Source: Ammonifex thiophilus (lineage in GTDB: Bacteria > Bacillota > Desulfotomaculia > Desulfotomaculales > Ammonificaceae). Taken from it: a DNA stretch of 64,000 bases. Positions 29,060 to 38,992 of this stretch are shown in pieces. A model generated the notes under the pieces. That model did no database searches. It saw nothing but the letters and a program-made list of their open reading frames with translations, and was not told where the DNA came from. Positions within the stretch are counted from its first letter, which is position 1; every line of letters begins with the position of its first letter. Both the position numbers and the translations under genes were made by a program. Where the stretch lies: contig NZ_QSLN01000009.1 of NCBI RefSeq assembly GCF_003368535.1, forward strand, positions 1-64,000, given 5' to 3'.

Positions 29060-31498
29060 ATGGCGAAGAAGCGGGTGCATGAAGTGGCAAAAGAACTGAA
29101 CATGGAAAGTAAGGAGCTTTTAAAAAAGCTGGCCGACCTAGGGATAGAGGCCAAGTGCAACTTCTCTACCTTGAGCGAAGAGGAAATCGCCAAGGTAAAG
29201 GCAGCCCTGGAAAATAAAGAGAAAGGGACAGAGGAGGAGCCGGGGCTGGTAGATAAGGTGCCTTCCCGTCCCCCGGATCGGCGGCTCATCGAGCGCCCGG
29301 CGGCCTTCGAGAAGAAGCTGGCTCCCAAGCTTCCCTCGCCAGCACCGGCTCCCGAGCCTCCTAAACCGGCGCCGGAAAAGAAGGTATTGATACCTCCCAA
29401 GCCGCCGACGGAGAAGCCGCCGGAAGGTGAAAGGCCGCCCAGGGAGAAGCGCCCCCCTCGGCCGCCGGAGGGAAAGCGTCCGCCCCGTCCCGAGCGTGCT
29501 CCTGACAAGGGGCCCCGTCCGTTAGGGGAAAAGAGGCCCTTTAAGGCTCCCAGCCTTCCTTCCCCGCCTCCTCCGGCGGAAAAACCTAAGGAGCGCAAGC
29601 CAGAGAAGAAGATGAAGGGCAAGCCGGTGGATCACTTGATCCCGCAGTGGGAGGAAGAAGGGGAGAAGCTGAAAAGCAAGCTGGTGTTGCGCCGGCCCAA
29701 GGAGAAAGAAGCCGCCAAGGAGGCCTTGCCGGAGAAGACCGGGCCGCGCGTTATACAGATCGGGGAAACGGTCACCATCAAAGAGCTGGCGGAGAAGATG
29801 CAGCGGCGGGCGGCTGAGCTCATCAAGAAGCTCATGGACATGGGCATGCTGGTGACTATCAACCAGGAGATCGACGCGGATACGGCCACCATCCTGGCCC
29901 ACGAGTTCGGCTGTGAAGTAGAGGTAAAGCCGGCCTTCGACGTGGAGGCCTTGCTGGCCGAAGAACCGGAGACCGATCCTAGCAAGCTCAAGCCCCGTCC
30001 TCCCATAGTCACCGTCATGGGCCACGTAGACCACGGCAAAACCACCCTGCTGGATGCCATCCGCGAGACCCGGGTGGCGGCTACCGAGGCCGGCGGCATT
30101 ACCCAGCACATCGGCGCCTACCAGGTGGAAAAAGATGGGAGAAAGATAACCTTCATCGACACACCGGGGCACGAGGCTTTCACCGCCATGCGGGCGCGGG
30201 GAGCTAAAGTGACCGACATAGCGGTTCTAGTGGTGGCCGCCGACGACGGAGTGAAGCCCCAAACGGTAGAGGCCATAAATCACGCCCGGGCGGCAGGGGT
30301 GCCCATCATCGTCGCCATCAACAAAATGGACAAACCGGAGGCCAACCCCGACCGGGTGAAGACCCAGCTGGCGGAGTTGGGTCTTGTTCCCGAGGAGTGG
30401 GGTGGGGACACCATTATGCAGCCCATTTCGGCTCTCAAGCGGCAAGGCATCGACGAACTCTTGGAAATGATCCTGCTCGTGGCCGATATGCTGGAGCTCA
30501 AAGCCAACCCGGAGCGTCCGGCGCGCGGCACCATTATCGAGTCTCGCCTGGACCGTGGTCGGGGACCGGTGGCTACGGTGATCGTGCAGAATGGCACCCT
30601 TAAGGTAGGAGACACCCTGGTGGCCGGAACCCAGTTCGCCCGCGTCCGGGCGATGATCGACGACCGGGGACGCAAGCTTTCCCAAGCCGGACCTTCCACA
30701 CCGGTGGAGGTGCTGGGCTTCTCCGAGGTTCCCGAAGCTGGGGAAACCTTCGTGGTGGTGGAGGAGCGCCTGGCCAAACAGATCGTGGAGAAGCGCCTGG
30801 CCAAGAAGCAGGCCGAAGAAGCCCAGGCCCGGGCCAAGATGCTGCTGGAGGACGTCTACCAGCGCATAAAGGAAGGGCAGATCAAGGAACTTCCTCTGGT
30901 GGTCAAGGCCGACGTCCAGGGTTCGCTGGAGGCCATTTGCCGGGCCTTGTCCCAGCTCCGTACGGAAGAAGTAGGGGTGAATATTATCCACGCGGGTGTG
31001 GGAGCCATCACCGAGACCGACATCATGCTGGCCTCGGCTTCAGGAGCCATCATTATCGGCTTTAACGTCCGCCCCGACGTCAACGCCCGCAAAGCTCTGG
31101 AGAAGGAAAAGGTGGACGTCAGGCTTTACCAGGTAATTTATGACGCCATCAAGGACGTGAAGGCGGCCCTTTCGGGCCTGCTGGAGCCGGAATACCGTGA
31201 GGTTCTGCTGGGGAGGGCCGAGGTGCGCAAGACCTTCCACGTTTCGCGCCTGGGCACCATTGCCGGTTGCTACGTGCAGGAGGGTAAGGTTACCCGGGAC
31301 GCTCAGGTCAGGGTGATAAGAGACGGCGTGGTGATCCACACCGGCAAGGTTTCCAGCCTCAAGCGCTTCAAGGACGACGTGAAAGAAGTATCCCAAGGAT
31401 TCGAGTGCGGCCTCATGATCGAGAACTTCAACGACATCAAAGAAGGGGACGAACTGGAATTCTTCGTCATGGAGGCTGTGCAGCGGACCTTGGATTAA
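29060..31498 (+). CDS. infB: translation initiation factor IF-2
   Basis: 812 residues. An N-terminal IF2_N domain (1-50) is followed by a long Pro/Lys/Glu/Arg-rich linker (about 55-225) and a second IF2_N domain. The GTPase domain carries GHVDHGKTT near 320, DTPGHE near 367 and NKMD near 421. Domains II-IV follow, ending in the fMet-tRNA-binding part. The linker is low-complexity with repeated RPP-like units. Start is ATG 29060. Confidence 0.96.
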   Translation: MAKKRVHEVAKELNMESKELLKKLADLGIEAKCNFSTLSEEEIAKVKAALENKEKGTEEEPGLVDKVPSRPPDRRLIERPAAFEKKLAPKLPSPAPAPEPPKPAPEKKVLIPPKPPTEKPPEGERPPREKRPPRPPEGKRPPRPERAPDKGPRPLGEKRPFKAPSLPSPPPPAEKPKERKPEKKMKGKPVDHLIPQWEEEGEKLKSKLVLRRPKEKEAAKEALPEKTGPRVIQIGETVTIKELAEKMQRRAAELIKKLMDMGMLVTINQEIDADTATILAHEFGCEVEVKPAFDVEALLAEEPETDPSKLKPRPPIVTVMGHVDHGKTTLLDAIRETRVAATEAGGITQHIGAYQVEKDGRKITFIDTPGHEAFTAMRARGAKVTDIAVLVVAADDGVKPQTVEAINHARAAGVPIIVAINKMDKPEANPDRVKTQLAELGLVPEEWGGDTIMQPISALKRQGIDELLEMILLVADMLELKANPERPARGTIIESRLDRGRGPVATVIVQNGTLKVGDTLVAGTQFARVRAMIDDRGRKLSQAGPSTPVEVLGFSEVPEAGETFVVVEERLAKQIVEKRLAKKQAEEAQARAKMLLEDVYQRIKEGQIKELPLVVKADVQGSLEAICRALSQLRTEEVGVNIIHAGVGAITETDIMLASASGAIIIGFNVRPDVNARKALEKEKVDVRLYQVIYDAIKDVKAALSGLLEPEYREVLLGRAEVRKTFHVSRLGTIAGCYVQEGKVTRDAQVRVIRDGVVIHTGKVSSLKRFKDDVKEVSQGFECGLMIENFNDIKEGDELEFFVMEAVQRTLD

Positions 31499-31512
31499 GG
31501 GGGGATTTTCCC

Positions 31513-31878
31513 GTGTCTTACCGCTCGGCACGCCTGGCGGAGGCCATAAAGGAGGTAGTGGCGGACGTCCTGCAGCACGAGCTTAAAGATCCACGCCTGG
31601 GTTTCGTAACGGTTACCCGCGTGGAGGTGTCCGCCGACCTCCGCCACGCCAAGATATTTTTAAGCGTCTACGGCTCGCAGGAGGAGGAAAAAGAGAGCTT
31701 TGAGGTGCTGGAAAAGGCTAAGGGATTCATCCGCAGCGCCTTGGGGAAGCGCCTGCGCCTGCGGCACGTTCCGGAGATTGTGCTTAAACCCGACCCTTCA
31801 ATAAGCTACGGAGTCCGGGTGATGGAGCTCCTTTCGGAGATCAAGAAGGAAGGGACGGGCCCCGATGGAGAGTCTTAA
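31513..31878 (+). CDS. rbfA: 30S ribosome-binding factor A
   Basis: 121 residues from GTG 31513, which follows GGGGGATT. The KH-like fold motifs LADLR-type (VSADLRHAKIFLSVYG) and LRLRHVPEIVLKPD are present. It aids maturation of the 16S 5' end. Its end overlaps nrnA by 14 bases. Confidence 0.93.
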   Translation: MSYRSARLAEAIKEVVADVLQHELKDPRLGFVTVTRVEVSADLRHAKIFLSVYGSQEEEKESFEVLEKAKGFIRSALGKRLRLRHVPEIVLKPDPSISYGVRVMELLSEIKKEGTGPDGES

Positions 31879-32881
31879 GCTGGCGGCCCGGGAACTGGAG
31901 AAGGCGAATGAGCTTCTGCTTCTGGGGCATATGATGCCCGACGGCGATTGCCTCGGCTCTATGCTGGCCTTGGGACAAGCTCTGCGGGCGAAAGGAAAAA
32001 AGGTGGAGTGGGCGGTACCCGACCCCGTGCCCTCCAACTTGGCCTTTCTGCCGGGAGCGGCAGAAGTAAAAGTGGGTCCTCAGGCCGTAAAAGGTGCAAA
32101 GCCCGATCTTATAGTGGTGCTGGACACCTCTACACCGGAGCGGCTGGGGGATTTGAGGCGTCCGTTTGATGAACTGCGCCGATCCGGGGCGAAGGCCATG
32201 CTGATCGACCACCACGTCACGGCCATCCCTTTTGCCGACCACAATTTCATCTTTCCCGAGGCGGCGGCTGTGGGGGAGGTGGTTTTTGAGCTCTTGCGGG
32301 AAATGTCCCTTTTCCCTTTGACTCCCGACATAGCTACCTGTCTCTACACCGCCATTGTCACCGACACGGGTTGCTTTCAGTACGAAACCACCCTCGCCTC
32401 CACCCACCGGCGGGTGGCGGAGCTCATAGAGGTGGGGGTGAAGGTCAGGGAGGTAAGCCTTAGACTTTTTGAAGAGAAGCCGCGGGAGCAGATAGTGGCC
32501 TTGCGGGAAGCGCTGAAAACCCTGCGCTTCAGCCCCTGCGGGCGTCTGGCCTGGATGTGGCTTGACCGGGAGACCATGGTGGCCAACGGGATCTTGGGGG
32601 AGCATACCAACGGCCTGGTTAACTATGCCCGGCAGATTCGGGGAGTGGAGCTGGCCCTCTTCTTCTGGGAGGTAAAGAAAGACCTGGTGAAGGTGAGCTT
32701 TCGGTCCAAGTGCCACTTGGATGTCAACCGCCTAGCCGGGCTTTTTGGGGGAGGGGGACACATCCGGGCGGCTGGTGCCCTAATCCCCGGGCGACTGGAG
32801 GATGTGGTGGCTAGAGTTGTCGCGGCGGGGCTGGAAGCGCTCGGGCGGGAGGGGATTTATAACAGTGATCGGGGTGCTTAA
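31865..32881 (+). CDS. nrnA: DHH-family oligoribonuclease/pAp phosphatase NrnA
   Basis: 338 residues. DHH phosphoesterase with His22, Asp26 and Asp28 in HMMPDGD, the DHH motif at 115-117, and the DHHA1 motif GGGGHIRAAGA near 296. NrnA degrades nano-RNA and dephosphorylates adenosine 3',5'-bisphosphate. The ATG lies inside the rbfA end, and the 3' end overlaps truB by 17 bases. Confidence 0.93.
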   Translation: MESLKLAARELEKANELLLLGHMMPDGDCLGSMLALGQALRAKGKKVEWAVPDPVPSNLAFLPGAAEVKVGPQAVKGAKPDLIVVLDTSTPERLGDLRRPFDELRRSGAKAMLIDHHVTAIPFADHNFIFPEAAAVGEVVFELLREMSLFPLTPDIATCLYTAIVTDTGCFQYETTLASTHRRVAELIEVGVKVREVSLRLFEEKPREQIVALREALKTLRFSPCGRLAWMWLDRETMVANGILGEHTNGLVNYARQIRGVELALFFWEVKKDLVKVSFRSKCHLDVNRLAGLFGGGGHIRAAGALIPGRLEDVVARVVAAGLEALGREGIYNSDRGA

Positions 32882-33776
32882 CGTGCTCAAACCCCCCGGA
32901 ATGACCTCGCACGATGTGGTGGATTGGCTGCGCCACCTGACGGGGGAGAAGAAGGTGGGGCACGCGGGCACCTTGGACCCGGACGCCTGCGGGGTGATGG
33001 TACTCCTTGTGGGAAAGGCCACCCGGGCAGCCCAGTTTCTGGTGGCGGAGGACAAGGAGTACCGGGCCGAGGTGGTCTTCGGTGTCAAGACCGATACTTT
33101 AGACCTCAGCGGTCAGGTGCTGGCCTGCCAGGACGCCTCTCGGCTTACGCCCGAGGCAGTAGCTGAGGTTTTGCCTCGATTCACGGGGAGCATTTGGCAA
33201 AAACCTCCCATGTTTTCGGCCGTTCGCCACAAAGGCAAGCGCCTCTACGAACTGGCTAGGGCGGGACGGGAGGTAGAGGTGCCGCCGCGCCAGGTGGAAG
33301 TTTACTCCCTGCAATTGCTCAAGGGAGATTGGGGGAAAAGGCATCCCCGGGCATGGCTTCACGTGCACTGCAGCAAAGGGACTTATGTGCGCTCTTTGGT
33401 GGCTGATCTAGGCGAGGCTCTGGGAACGGGAGCCTGCCTGGGGTTTCTCCTGCGCACCCGGGTAGGGCGCTTCGGAATAGAGGAGGCTTATACCCTGGAA
33501 GAGCTGGCCGGGCTGAAGGGAGAAGGAAAGCTTACCCAAGCTTTGATTCCCCTGGCGGAGGCTTTAGGGTACCTACCGGCAATAGAGGTGGGGGAAGAAG
33601 GGGCCAAGCGGATCAAAAACGGCGGATTCCTCTCTCCAGCCCACTGTCTCGCCGGGGAGTGGCCTCCGCAAGGAACCCACGTGCGAGTGATGGGGGCAGG
33701 GGAACTTCTGGCCCTGGCTCTAGCCGAATCCCTTCCCTCCGGCAGAAAGATTCTGCGACCAGTCTGGGTACTGTGA
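32865..33776 (+). CDS. truB: tRNA pseudouridine-55 synthase
   Basis: 303 residues from GTG 32865. MIGVLNVLKPPGMTSHDVV is the usual N terminus, and the catalytic Asp38 sits in AGTLDPDACG. It makes pseudouridine 55 in the T loop. The start lies inside nrnA with GGGAGGGG upstream. A C-terminal PUA-like domain is present. Confidence 0.95.
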   Translation: MIGVLNVLKPPGMTSHDVVDWLRHLTGEKKVGHAGTLDPDACGVMVLLVGKATRAAQFLVAEDKEYRAEVVFGVKTDTLDLSGQVLACQDASRLTPEAVAEVLPRFTGSIWQKPPMFSAVRHKGKRLYELARAGREVEVPPRQVEVYSLQLLKGDWGKRHPRAWLHVHCSKGTYVRSLVADLGEALGTGACLGFLLRTRVGRFGIEEAYTLEELAGLKGEGKLTQALIPLAEALGYLPAIEVGEEGAKRIKNGGFLSPAHCLAGEWPPQGTHVRVMGAGELLALALAESLPSGRKILRPVWVL

Positions 33777-33806
33777 CAGGTAGTTTGCAAAAGGAGGGAG
33801 AGATTT

Positions 33807-34766
33807 TTGGAGGTAGTTCGGGACTGGCACCGGGCCAAAGAGCGCTTCCCTTTCCTAGGGGTGGGCTTGGGCAATTTCGACGGGGTGCACTTGGGGCACC
33901 GCAGGTTAATCGAGCGACTAGTAGCTTGGGCAGCGGCCACGGGGGGAACGGCGGCGGTGCTCACCTTCGAGCCTCACCCTGCTATGGTGCTAAATCCGCA
34001 GAAAGCCCCTCCCTTGCTCCTTTCCAGTGAGCTTAAAAGGCGCTTTCTGGCCGAACTGGGCATAGAGGTGCTCTTCATCCTCCCTTTTACCCGTGAGTTT
34101 GCCTCTCTTCAGCCTGAGGAGTTCGTGGCCGAGGTCTTGGTAAAGGAAATGGGGGTAAAGGCAGTATTCGTCGGGTACAACCACACCTTCGGCCGGGGAG
34201 GCAAGGGTAACCCGGCTCTGCTTGCTTCCCTGGGAGAGCGGTACGGCTTCAGGGTGGAGGTCATTCCCCAGGTGGTGGTTAACGGACTACCGGTATCCTC
34301 CACGCTCATACGTTATCTGCTGGAGAAGGGCGAGGTGGAGGAAGCCCGGCGCTACCTGGGCTACTACCCCCTTTACCTGGGTACGGTGGTGTCCGGGGAC
34401 GGCCGGGGAAGAGAGTTGGGTTTTCCCACCGCTAACCTGGAACTGGAAGAAGGAATTTTGCTCCCTGCCTGCGGGGTCTATCTGGTTCGTGTCCGGGTGC
34501 TGGAAAAGAACTGGTACGGGGTGGCCAACGTGGGAGTCCTGCCTACCTTCGGAGAAAGGGAGCGGCCGCGGATAGAGGTCTTTCTCTTCGATTTCCAGGG
34601 AGAACTCTACGGTCTCAAAATGGAAGTGAGTTTCCTGCGCCGCTTGCGGGAGGAAAGGCGCTTCCGTTCTCCGGAGGAACTCGTGGCTCAAATTCGCCGG
34701 GACGTAGCCTGCGCGCGGGAAATAATTGCCCAAATGGAGAAAGATGCGCCTCGCTTGCTTGGGTGA
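33807..34766 (+). CDS. ribF: bifunctional riboflavin kinase/FAD synthetase
   Basis: 319 residues. The nucleotidyltransferase domain has GNFDGVHLGH at 22-31 and VSSTLIRYLL. The riboflavin kinase domain starts near 185 with GRGRELGFPTANL. It converts riboflavin to FMN and then FAD. The TTG start overlaps the GGAGG-rich region, so a few residues are uncertain. No FMN riboswitch was seen upstream; it is in the truB operon. Confidence 0.93.
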   Translation: MEVVRDWHRAKERFPFLGVGLGNFDGVHLGHRRLIERLVAWAAATGGTAAVLTFEPHPAMVLNPQKAPPLLLSSELKRRFLAELGIEVLFILPFTREFASLQPEEFVAEVLVKEMGVKAVFVGYNHTFGRGGKGNPALLASLGERYGFRVEVIPQVVVNGLPVSSTLIRYLLEKGEVEEARRYLGYYPLYLGTVVSGDGRGRELGFPTANLELEEGILLPACGVYLVRVRVLEKNWYGVANVGVLPTFGERERPRIEVFLFDFQGELYGLKMEVSFLRRLREERRFRSPEELVAQIRRDVACAREIIAQMEKDAPRLLG

Positions 34767-34784
34767 AGGGTGTTACGGTACAAT
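34755..34784 (+). promoter_or_regulatory. sigma-A-type promoter of rpsO
   Basis: TTGCTT (34755-34760), 18 bases, TACAAT (34779-34784). It overlaps the ribF 3' end and gives a leader of about 75 bases (34790-34866) that may contain the S15 autoregulatory structure. I did not resolve that structure. Confidence 0.55.
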
Positions 34785-34866
34785 GAAAAACGAATGAACC
34801 GTCGGCGCGGCAAGACGATTAAACGTCCTGCGGGGCTGGCGGCAATTACGGTAGGAGGTGGAGGTT

Positions 34867-35136
34867 TTGGCCTTAACGGCGGAAAGGAAAAGAGAGATCA
34901 TCGAAGCCTTCCGGATTCACGAGAACGATACCGGTTCTCCGGAGGTTCAGGTCGCCCTTTTGACCGAGCGCATCAAGATCTTGAGCGAGCACCTTAAAGT
35001 GCATCGCAAAGACTTTCACTCGCGGCGAGGCCTACTCAAACTGGTGGGCCAACGGCGGGCACTTCTCAACTACCTGAGGGAGACCGACTTCGACCGTTAC
35101 CAGCGCTTGCTCAATCGCCTGGGGCTGAGGAAGTAG
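34867..35136 (+). CDS. rpsO: 30S ribosomal protein S15
   Basis: 89 residues, the standard length. It contains the signature [19 protein letters not shown] and [19 protein letters not shown] 34867 was chosen since [12 protein letters not shown] is the family N terminus and AGGAGGTGG lies 5 bases upstream; the GTG at 34858 would add three residues. S15 binds 16S rRNA early in 30S assembly. Confidence 0.95.
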   Translation: MALTAERKREIIEAFRIHENDTGSPEVQVALLTERIKILSEHLKVHRKDFHSRRGLLKLVGQRRALLNYLRETDFDRYQRLLNRLGLRK

Positions 35137-35163
35137 GCACGGGATCTCGGCCCCTTCTTTTTT
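35121..35163 (+). terminator. rho-independent terminator of rpsO
   Basis: GGGGCTGAG (35121-35129) pairs with CTCGGCCCC (35146-35154) with one G-T pair, followed by TTCTTTTTT. The left arm lies inside the last codons of rpsO. Read-through into pnp is possible. Confidence 0.78.
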
Positions 35164-35203
35164 GCGAGATTAAAGTTTTCCGGAAAGGTGGTGATTAAAG
35201 CGT

Positions 35204-37414
35204 ATGGAAGAGCAAAAAGTCTTGCGGAAAGAGATGATCCTGGCCGGCAGACCCCTGGTTCTGGAGGTGGGGCGGGTAGCGCGCCAAGCCTCCAGCGCCG
35301 TGCTGGCGAAGTACGGGGATACGGTGGTCTTGGTTACGGCTACCATGGCGCCGGAGCCGCGGGAGGGTATCGATTTCTTCCCCCTGCTGGTTGACTACGA
35401 GGAGAGGCATTACGCCGTGGGCAAGATCCCTGGGGGTTTCTTGAGACGGGAAGGGAAGCCGGGGGAGAAAGCGGTTTTATCGGCGCGCCTCATCGACCGC
35501 TCCATTCGCCCTCTCTTCCCCAAGAAGATGCGTAACGACGTGCACGTGGTAGCCACCATCCTTTCGGTGGATCAGGACTGCGCCCCGGAAATCACCGCCA
35601 TGATCGGGGCCTCTGCTGCCCTCACCCTCTCGGAGATCCCCTTTGCTGGTCCCATTGGCGGGGTGATCGTGGGTCTGGTGGACGGGGAGCTGGTACTCAA
35701 CCCCACGGTGGAGCAGGAGGAAAAGAGCCTCCTGCACCTGGTGGTGGCGGGTACCAAGGAAGCGGTGGTGATGGTGGAGTGCGGGGCTAAGGAGGTGCCC
35801 GAAGATAAAGTGGTGGAGGCCATAGAGTTCGGGCACCAGGCAGTAAAAGAGATAGCCGCCTTCATCGAGGCTTTGCGGGAGGAAGCTTTGGCCCTTGGCT
35901 TGGCTTCTCCCAAGAAGGAGTTCGAGTTCCCGGAGCCGCCGGAGGAACTGCGGGAAGCCGTGAAGGCGGTAGCCGAGCCGGCTTTGCGGGAAGCCTACCG
36001 CTGGTACGCCTCCGCCCGTCTGGACAAGAAGGCGCGGGAAAGCCATACCGAAAACCTGCGGAACGAACTGGTGGCCAAGCTGCTGGAGCAGTACCCGGAG
36101 GAGGAGGCCACCATAAAGGAGCTCATCGCTGAGATAGAGCGTCAGGTGGTGCGCGAGCTTATCGCTAAGGAGCGGATCCGGGCCGACGGGCGCGGCTTCA
36201 AGGATATAAGGCCCCTATCGGTCGAAGTGGGGCTCTTGCCTCGCACCCACGGTTCGGCCCTCTTTACCCGGGGACAGACCCAGGTCCTGTCGGTAGTGAC
36301 TCTGGGAGCGGTGGGGGACGAACAAATTCTGGACGATCTCGATCTCGAGGAAAGCAAACGCTTCATGCACCACTATAACTTCCCGCCTTTCAGCACGGGT
36401 GAAGTGCGCCCCATCCGCTCGCCAGGTCGGCGAGAGATCGGTCACGGGGCGCTGGTAGAAAGGGCCCTGGAGGCGGTCATCCCTGACGAGGACACTTTCC
36501 CCTACACCATAAGGGTGGTTTCCGAGGTACTGGAGTCTAACGGCTCCACCTCCATGGCCAGCGTGTGCGCCAGTTCCCTGGCCCTGATGGATGCCGGCGT
36601 GCCCATCAAGGCCCCGGTGGCGGGAATAGCCATGGGACTTATTAAGGAAGAGGACGAGTTCATAGTCTTAACCGATATCCAGGGTCTAGAAGACCACCTA
36701 GGCGATATGGACTTCAAAGTGGCGGGGACGGAGGCCGGGATCACCGCCCTGCAGATGGACATAAAGATAGCTGGCGTGACCAAGGAGATACTGGCAACGG
36801 CCCTGGCCCAGGCGCGGGAAGCGCGACTTTACATCTTAGAGGTTATGCGCCGCGCCCTCCCGGGACCTCGTCCGGAGCTTTCGCCCTACGCTCCCCGCGT
36901 GCTCTCGCTGGTCATCAACCCGGACAAGATCCGAGACGTTATCGGTCCTGGCGGCAAGACCATCCGAAAGATAATAGAGCTCACCGGCGTGGAGATAGAC
37001 GTGGAGGACGATGGGCGCATTTACATCACCGCCCCTTCGGAGAGCGCCGGGCAGCAGGCCCTGGAAATCATCAAGAACCTCACTGCCGAGGTGGCGGTGG
37101 GTCAAGTTTACCTGGGCCGAGTCACCCGGGTGACCGACTTTGGCTGCTTCGTGGAGATCATTCCCGGTGTGCTCGGGCTGCCGGGTAAAGAGGGTCTGGT
37201 ACACATATCCCAAATGGCCCCGCTCAAAGGTAAGCGGATCGAGGAGGCGGTGAAGGAAGGGGACCAGGTGCTGGTCAAGGTAATAGGGTACGATAGTCAG
37301 GGTCGGCTCAGGCTTTCGCAGAAGGAAGCTCTGCGCATGCTGGCGGAAAAGGGAGGAAAAAGGGTAGAGAGAGCTTCTCCGCCGCGGACGAGGCACCGTT
37401 CTTCTCCTAAGTAA
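35204..37414 (+). CDS. pnp: polynucleotide phosphorylase
   Basis: 736 residues. Two RNase PH domains (about 10-230 and 315-545) are followed by a KH domain with [12 protein letters not shown] near 579 and an S1 domain (about 640-710). It carries out phosphorolytic 3'-5' RNA decay. The ATG follows GGAAAGGTGG. The rpsO-pnp order is conserved widely. Confidence 0.96.
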   Translation: MEEQKVLRKEMILAGRPLVLEVGRVARQASSAVLAKYGDTVVLVTATMAPEPREGIDFFPLLVDYEERHYAVGKIPGGFLRREGKPGEKAVLSARLIDRSIRPLFPKKMRNDVHVVATILSVDQDCAPEITAMIGASAALTLSEIPFAGPIGGVIVGLVDGELVLNPTVEQEEKSLLHLVVAGTKEAVVMVECGAKEVPEDKVVEAIEFGHQAVKEIAAFIEALREEALALGLASPKKEFEFPEPPEELREAVKAVAEPALREAYRWYASARLDKKARESHTENLRNELVAKLLEQYPEEEATIKELIAEIERQVVRELIAKERIRADGRGFKDIRPLSVEVGLLPRTHGSALFTRGQTQVLSVVTLGAVGDEQILDDLDLEESKRFMHHYNFPPFSTGEVRPIRSPGRREIGHGALVERALEAVIPDEDTFPYTIRVVSEVLESNGSTSMASVCASSLALMDAGVPIKAPVAGIAMGLIKEEDEFIVLTDIQGLEDHLGDMDFKVAGTEAGITALQMDIKIAGVTKEILATALAQAREARLYILEVMRRALPGPRPELSPYAPRVLSLVINPDKIRDVIGPGGKTIRKIIELTGVEIDVEDDGRIYITAPSESAGQQALEIIKNLTAEVAVGQVYLGRVTRVTDFGCFVEIIPGVLGLPGKEGLVHISQMAPLKGKRIEEAVKEGDQVLVKVIGYDSQGRLRLSQKEALRMLAEKGGKRVERASPPRTRHRSSPK

Positions 37415-37453
37415 AGCCTCATAGAATTTTAGTGCTGAGAATTTCCTTTGGAG

Positions 37454-37490
37454 AATCCCCGGAAGTCAAGTAACGGGGATTTCGCCTTTT
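37454..37490 (+). terminator. probable terminator after pnp
   Basis: AATCCCCG (37454-37461) and CGGGGATT (37474-37481) form an 8-bp stem with a 12-base loop, followed by TCGCCTTTT. The T-run is interrupted, so termination may be partial. Confidence 0.55.
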
Positions 37491-37499
37491 AAAAGGGGG

Positions 37500-38243
37500 T
37501 TGTCCCGCTTGGCCTTTTTCTTTTTCTGCCCGTCCCGCCACCGCGTGCGCCTTTTCCTCTGGCTTCTGCTTTTGGGCCTGCCCCTCATCTTAGGTAGATG
37601 GCTGGCTCTAGATGACTCGGTTCTAGAGACCTCTGCTGCTGGACCCGTCTACCACGGGCCGAGTTCCCGAAGGGAGATAGCCCTTACCTTCAACGTTTAC
37701 TGGGGGGAGGAGCACCTTCCTCGGATTATGCAAATTCTTGAGGAGCGTCGGGTAAAGGCCACCTTTTTCCTGGGGGGAGAGTGGGTAGAAAGGCATCCGG
37801 AGCTGGCGCGGGAAATAGCCCGCCGCTTCGAGGTGGGAAATCACGGTTACGCCCACCGTCACCCCGACCGACTCTCGGTGGAGGAAAACCTGCGCGAAAT
37901 TAGGCGGGCGGCGGAGGTCATAAAGAGGGTTACCGGAAAGGAAACACGCCTCTTTGCCCCTCCCTACGGCGAGCGCGGGGCTTCAGTTTTAGAGGCGGCC
38001 TCCCGCGCAGGGCATCGGGTTATCTTGTGGAGTATCGATCCGGTTGATTGGAAGAATCCTCCAGCGGCAGTGATAAGCCAAATAGTGATAGGAAAAGCGC
38101 ATAACGGCGCCATAGTGCTTCTTCACCCCACAGCCCCCACTGCCGAGGCTCTTCCCCATATAATAGAGGAGCTCCGTGCCAGGGGATACCGGTTCGTAAC
38201 GGTGGAGGAATTGCTAGAGCATGGGGCGGAAGCCGAAAAGTAG
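37500..38243 (+). CDS. ylxY: YlxY-type sporulation polysaccharide-deacetylase-fold protein
   Basis: 247 residues. A membrane anchor (about 17-34) is followed by a NodB-type fold. Metal-binding His115 and His119 (NHGYAH) and the APPYGERG motif are present. The first motif, normally TFDDG, reads TFNVYWG with Asn65-Val66 in place of the two aspartates, so classical deacetylation is doubtful. This substitution and the position after pnp fit the spore-former-specific YlxY family. Its end overlaps the amidase gene by 23 bases. Confidence 0.82.
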   Translation: MSRLAFFFFCPSRHRVRLFLWLLLLGLPLILGRWLALDDSVLETSAAGPVYHGPSSRREIALTFNVYWGEEHLPRIMQILEERRVKATFFLGGEWVERHPELAREIARRFEVGNHGYAHRHPDRLSVEENLREIRRAAEVIKRVTGKETRLFAPPYGERGASVLEAASRAGHRVILWSIDPVDWKNPPAAVISQIVIGKAHNGAIVLLHPTAPTAEALPHIIEELRARGYRFVTVEELLEHGAEAEK

Positions 38244-38940
38244 GCTTCTACTCCTGCTGCTTCTACTCCTTTTGCTACGAGGCGGGGACAGGAGCTCCCT
38301 TTGGCAGGCGATGAACTGGCTTTATCCGGTGGCCCTGGTAGGCAGGGTCATCGTGGTAGATCCCGGCCACGGCGGGGTGGACCCGGGGGCGCACTACCAG
38401 GCGAAGATCCTGGAGAAGGACCTAGTGCTGAGCATGGGTAAGATGCTGGCCGCCTTTCTGGAGGCGGGAGGGGCAGAAGTGGTTATGACCCGCAGCGAGG
38501 ACCGGGATTTGGCTCCACCCGATATCCTTTCCCTTTCCGCGCGCAAGCGCTATGATCTTAAGGAGCGCATGGAACTTACCCGGCGGGTTCGAGCCGATGC
38601 TTACCTTAGCCTGCACGTCAACAGCTCCCCGGACTCCTCCCGGCGAGGGGTTTACATCTACTACTCCTCCCGTGCCGGCAGCCGGGAACTGGCGGCTTTG
38701 CTGGCAGAGGAAGTTAAGCGTACGGTTTCCCGCCGCTGCTTTTGCCTGCCGGGGAATCAGTACTACGTGCTGCGGGAGAACCCCACGGTGGCGGTGCTGG
38801 TGGAGGTGGGGTTTATTTCTAACCCGCAGGAGCGCGAGCTCCTGTCAGACCCTGCTTACCAGCAGAGGGTGGCCTGGGCTCTGGCGCGTGGGGTGTACCG
38901 TTTCTACGCCGAGCAATCCACTGGCGGCAGGGGAAAATAA
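38221..38940 (+). CDS. cwlD: CwlD-like N-acetylmuramoyl-L-alanine amidase
   Basis: 239 residues. An N-terminal poly-leucine membrane or signal segment (about 9-20) precedes an Amidase_3 domain. The expected zinc ligands are visible: DPGHGG, the Glu in LEKDLVLS, and LSLHVNSS, and the catalytic Glu is in VLVEVGFISN. In spore formers CwlD helps make cortex muramic-delta-lactam. Overlap with ylxY and the sporulation neighbours support this role over a general amidase. Confidence 0.83.
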   Translation: MGRKPKSRLLLLLLLLLLLRGGDRSSLWQAMNWLYPVALVGRVIVVDPGHGGVDPGAHYQAKILEKDLVLSMGKMLAAFLEAGGAEVVMTRSEDRDLAPPDILSLSARKRYDLKERMELTRRVRADAYLSLHVNSSPDSSRRGVYIYYSSRAGSRELAALLAEEVKRTVSRRCFCLPGNQYYVLRENPTVAVLVEVGFISNPQERELLSDPAYQQRVAWALARGVYRFYAEQSTGGRGK

Positions 38941-38992
38941 CACCCGGGTAGAAAAAGTATCGATCGAACCGCGAGGGGAAGGAGGCGCACTT

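Noticed and set aside
28813-29622. 269-codon minus-strand frame opposite ylxQ/infB
   Set aside because: Its Gly/Ser-rich composition is the antisense of the Pro/Lys/Glu-rich IF-2 linker.
38552-38992. N-terminal extension of the M16 peptidase
   Set aside because: It overlaps cwlD in another frame and has no peptidase features. A TTG with an excellent ribosome site lies at 38993.
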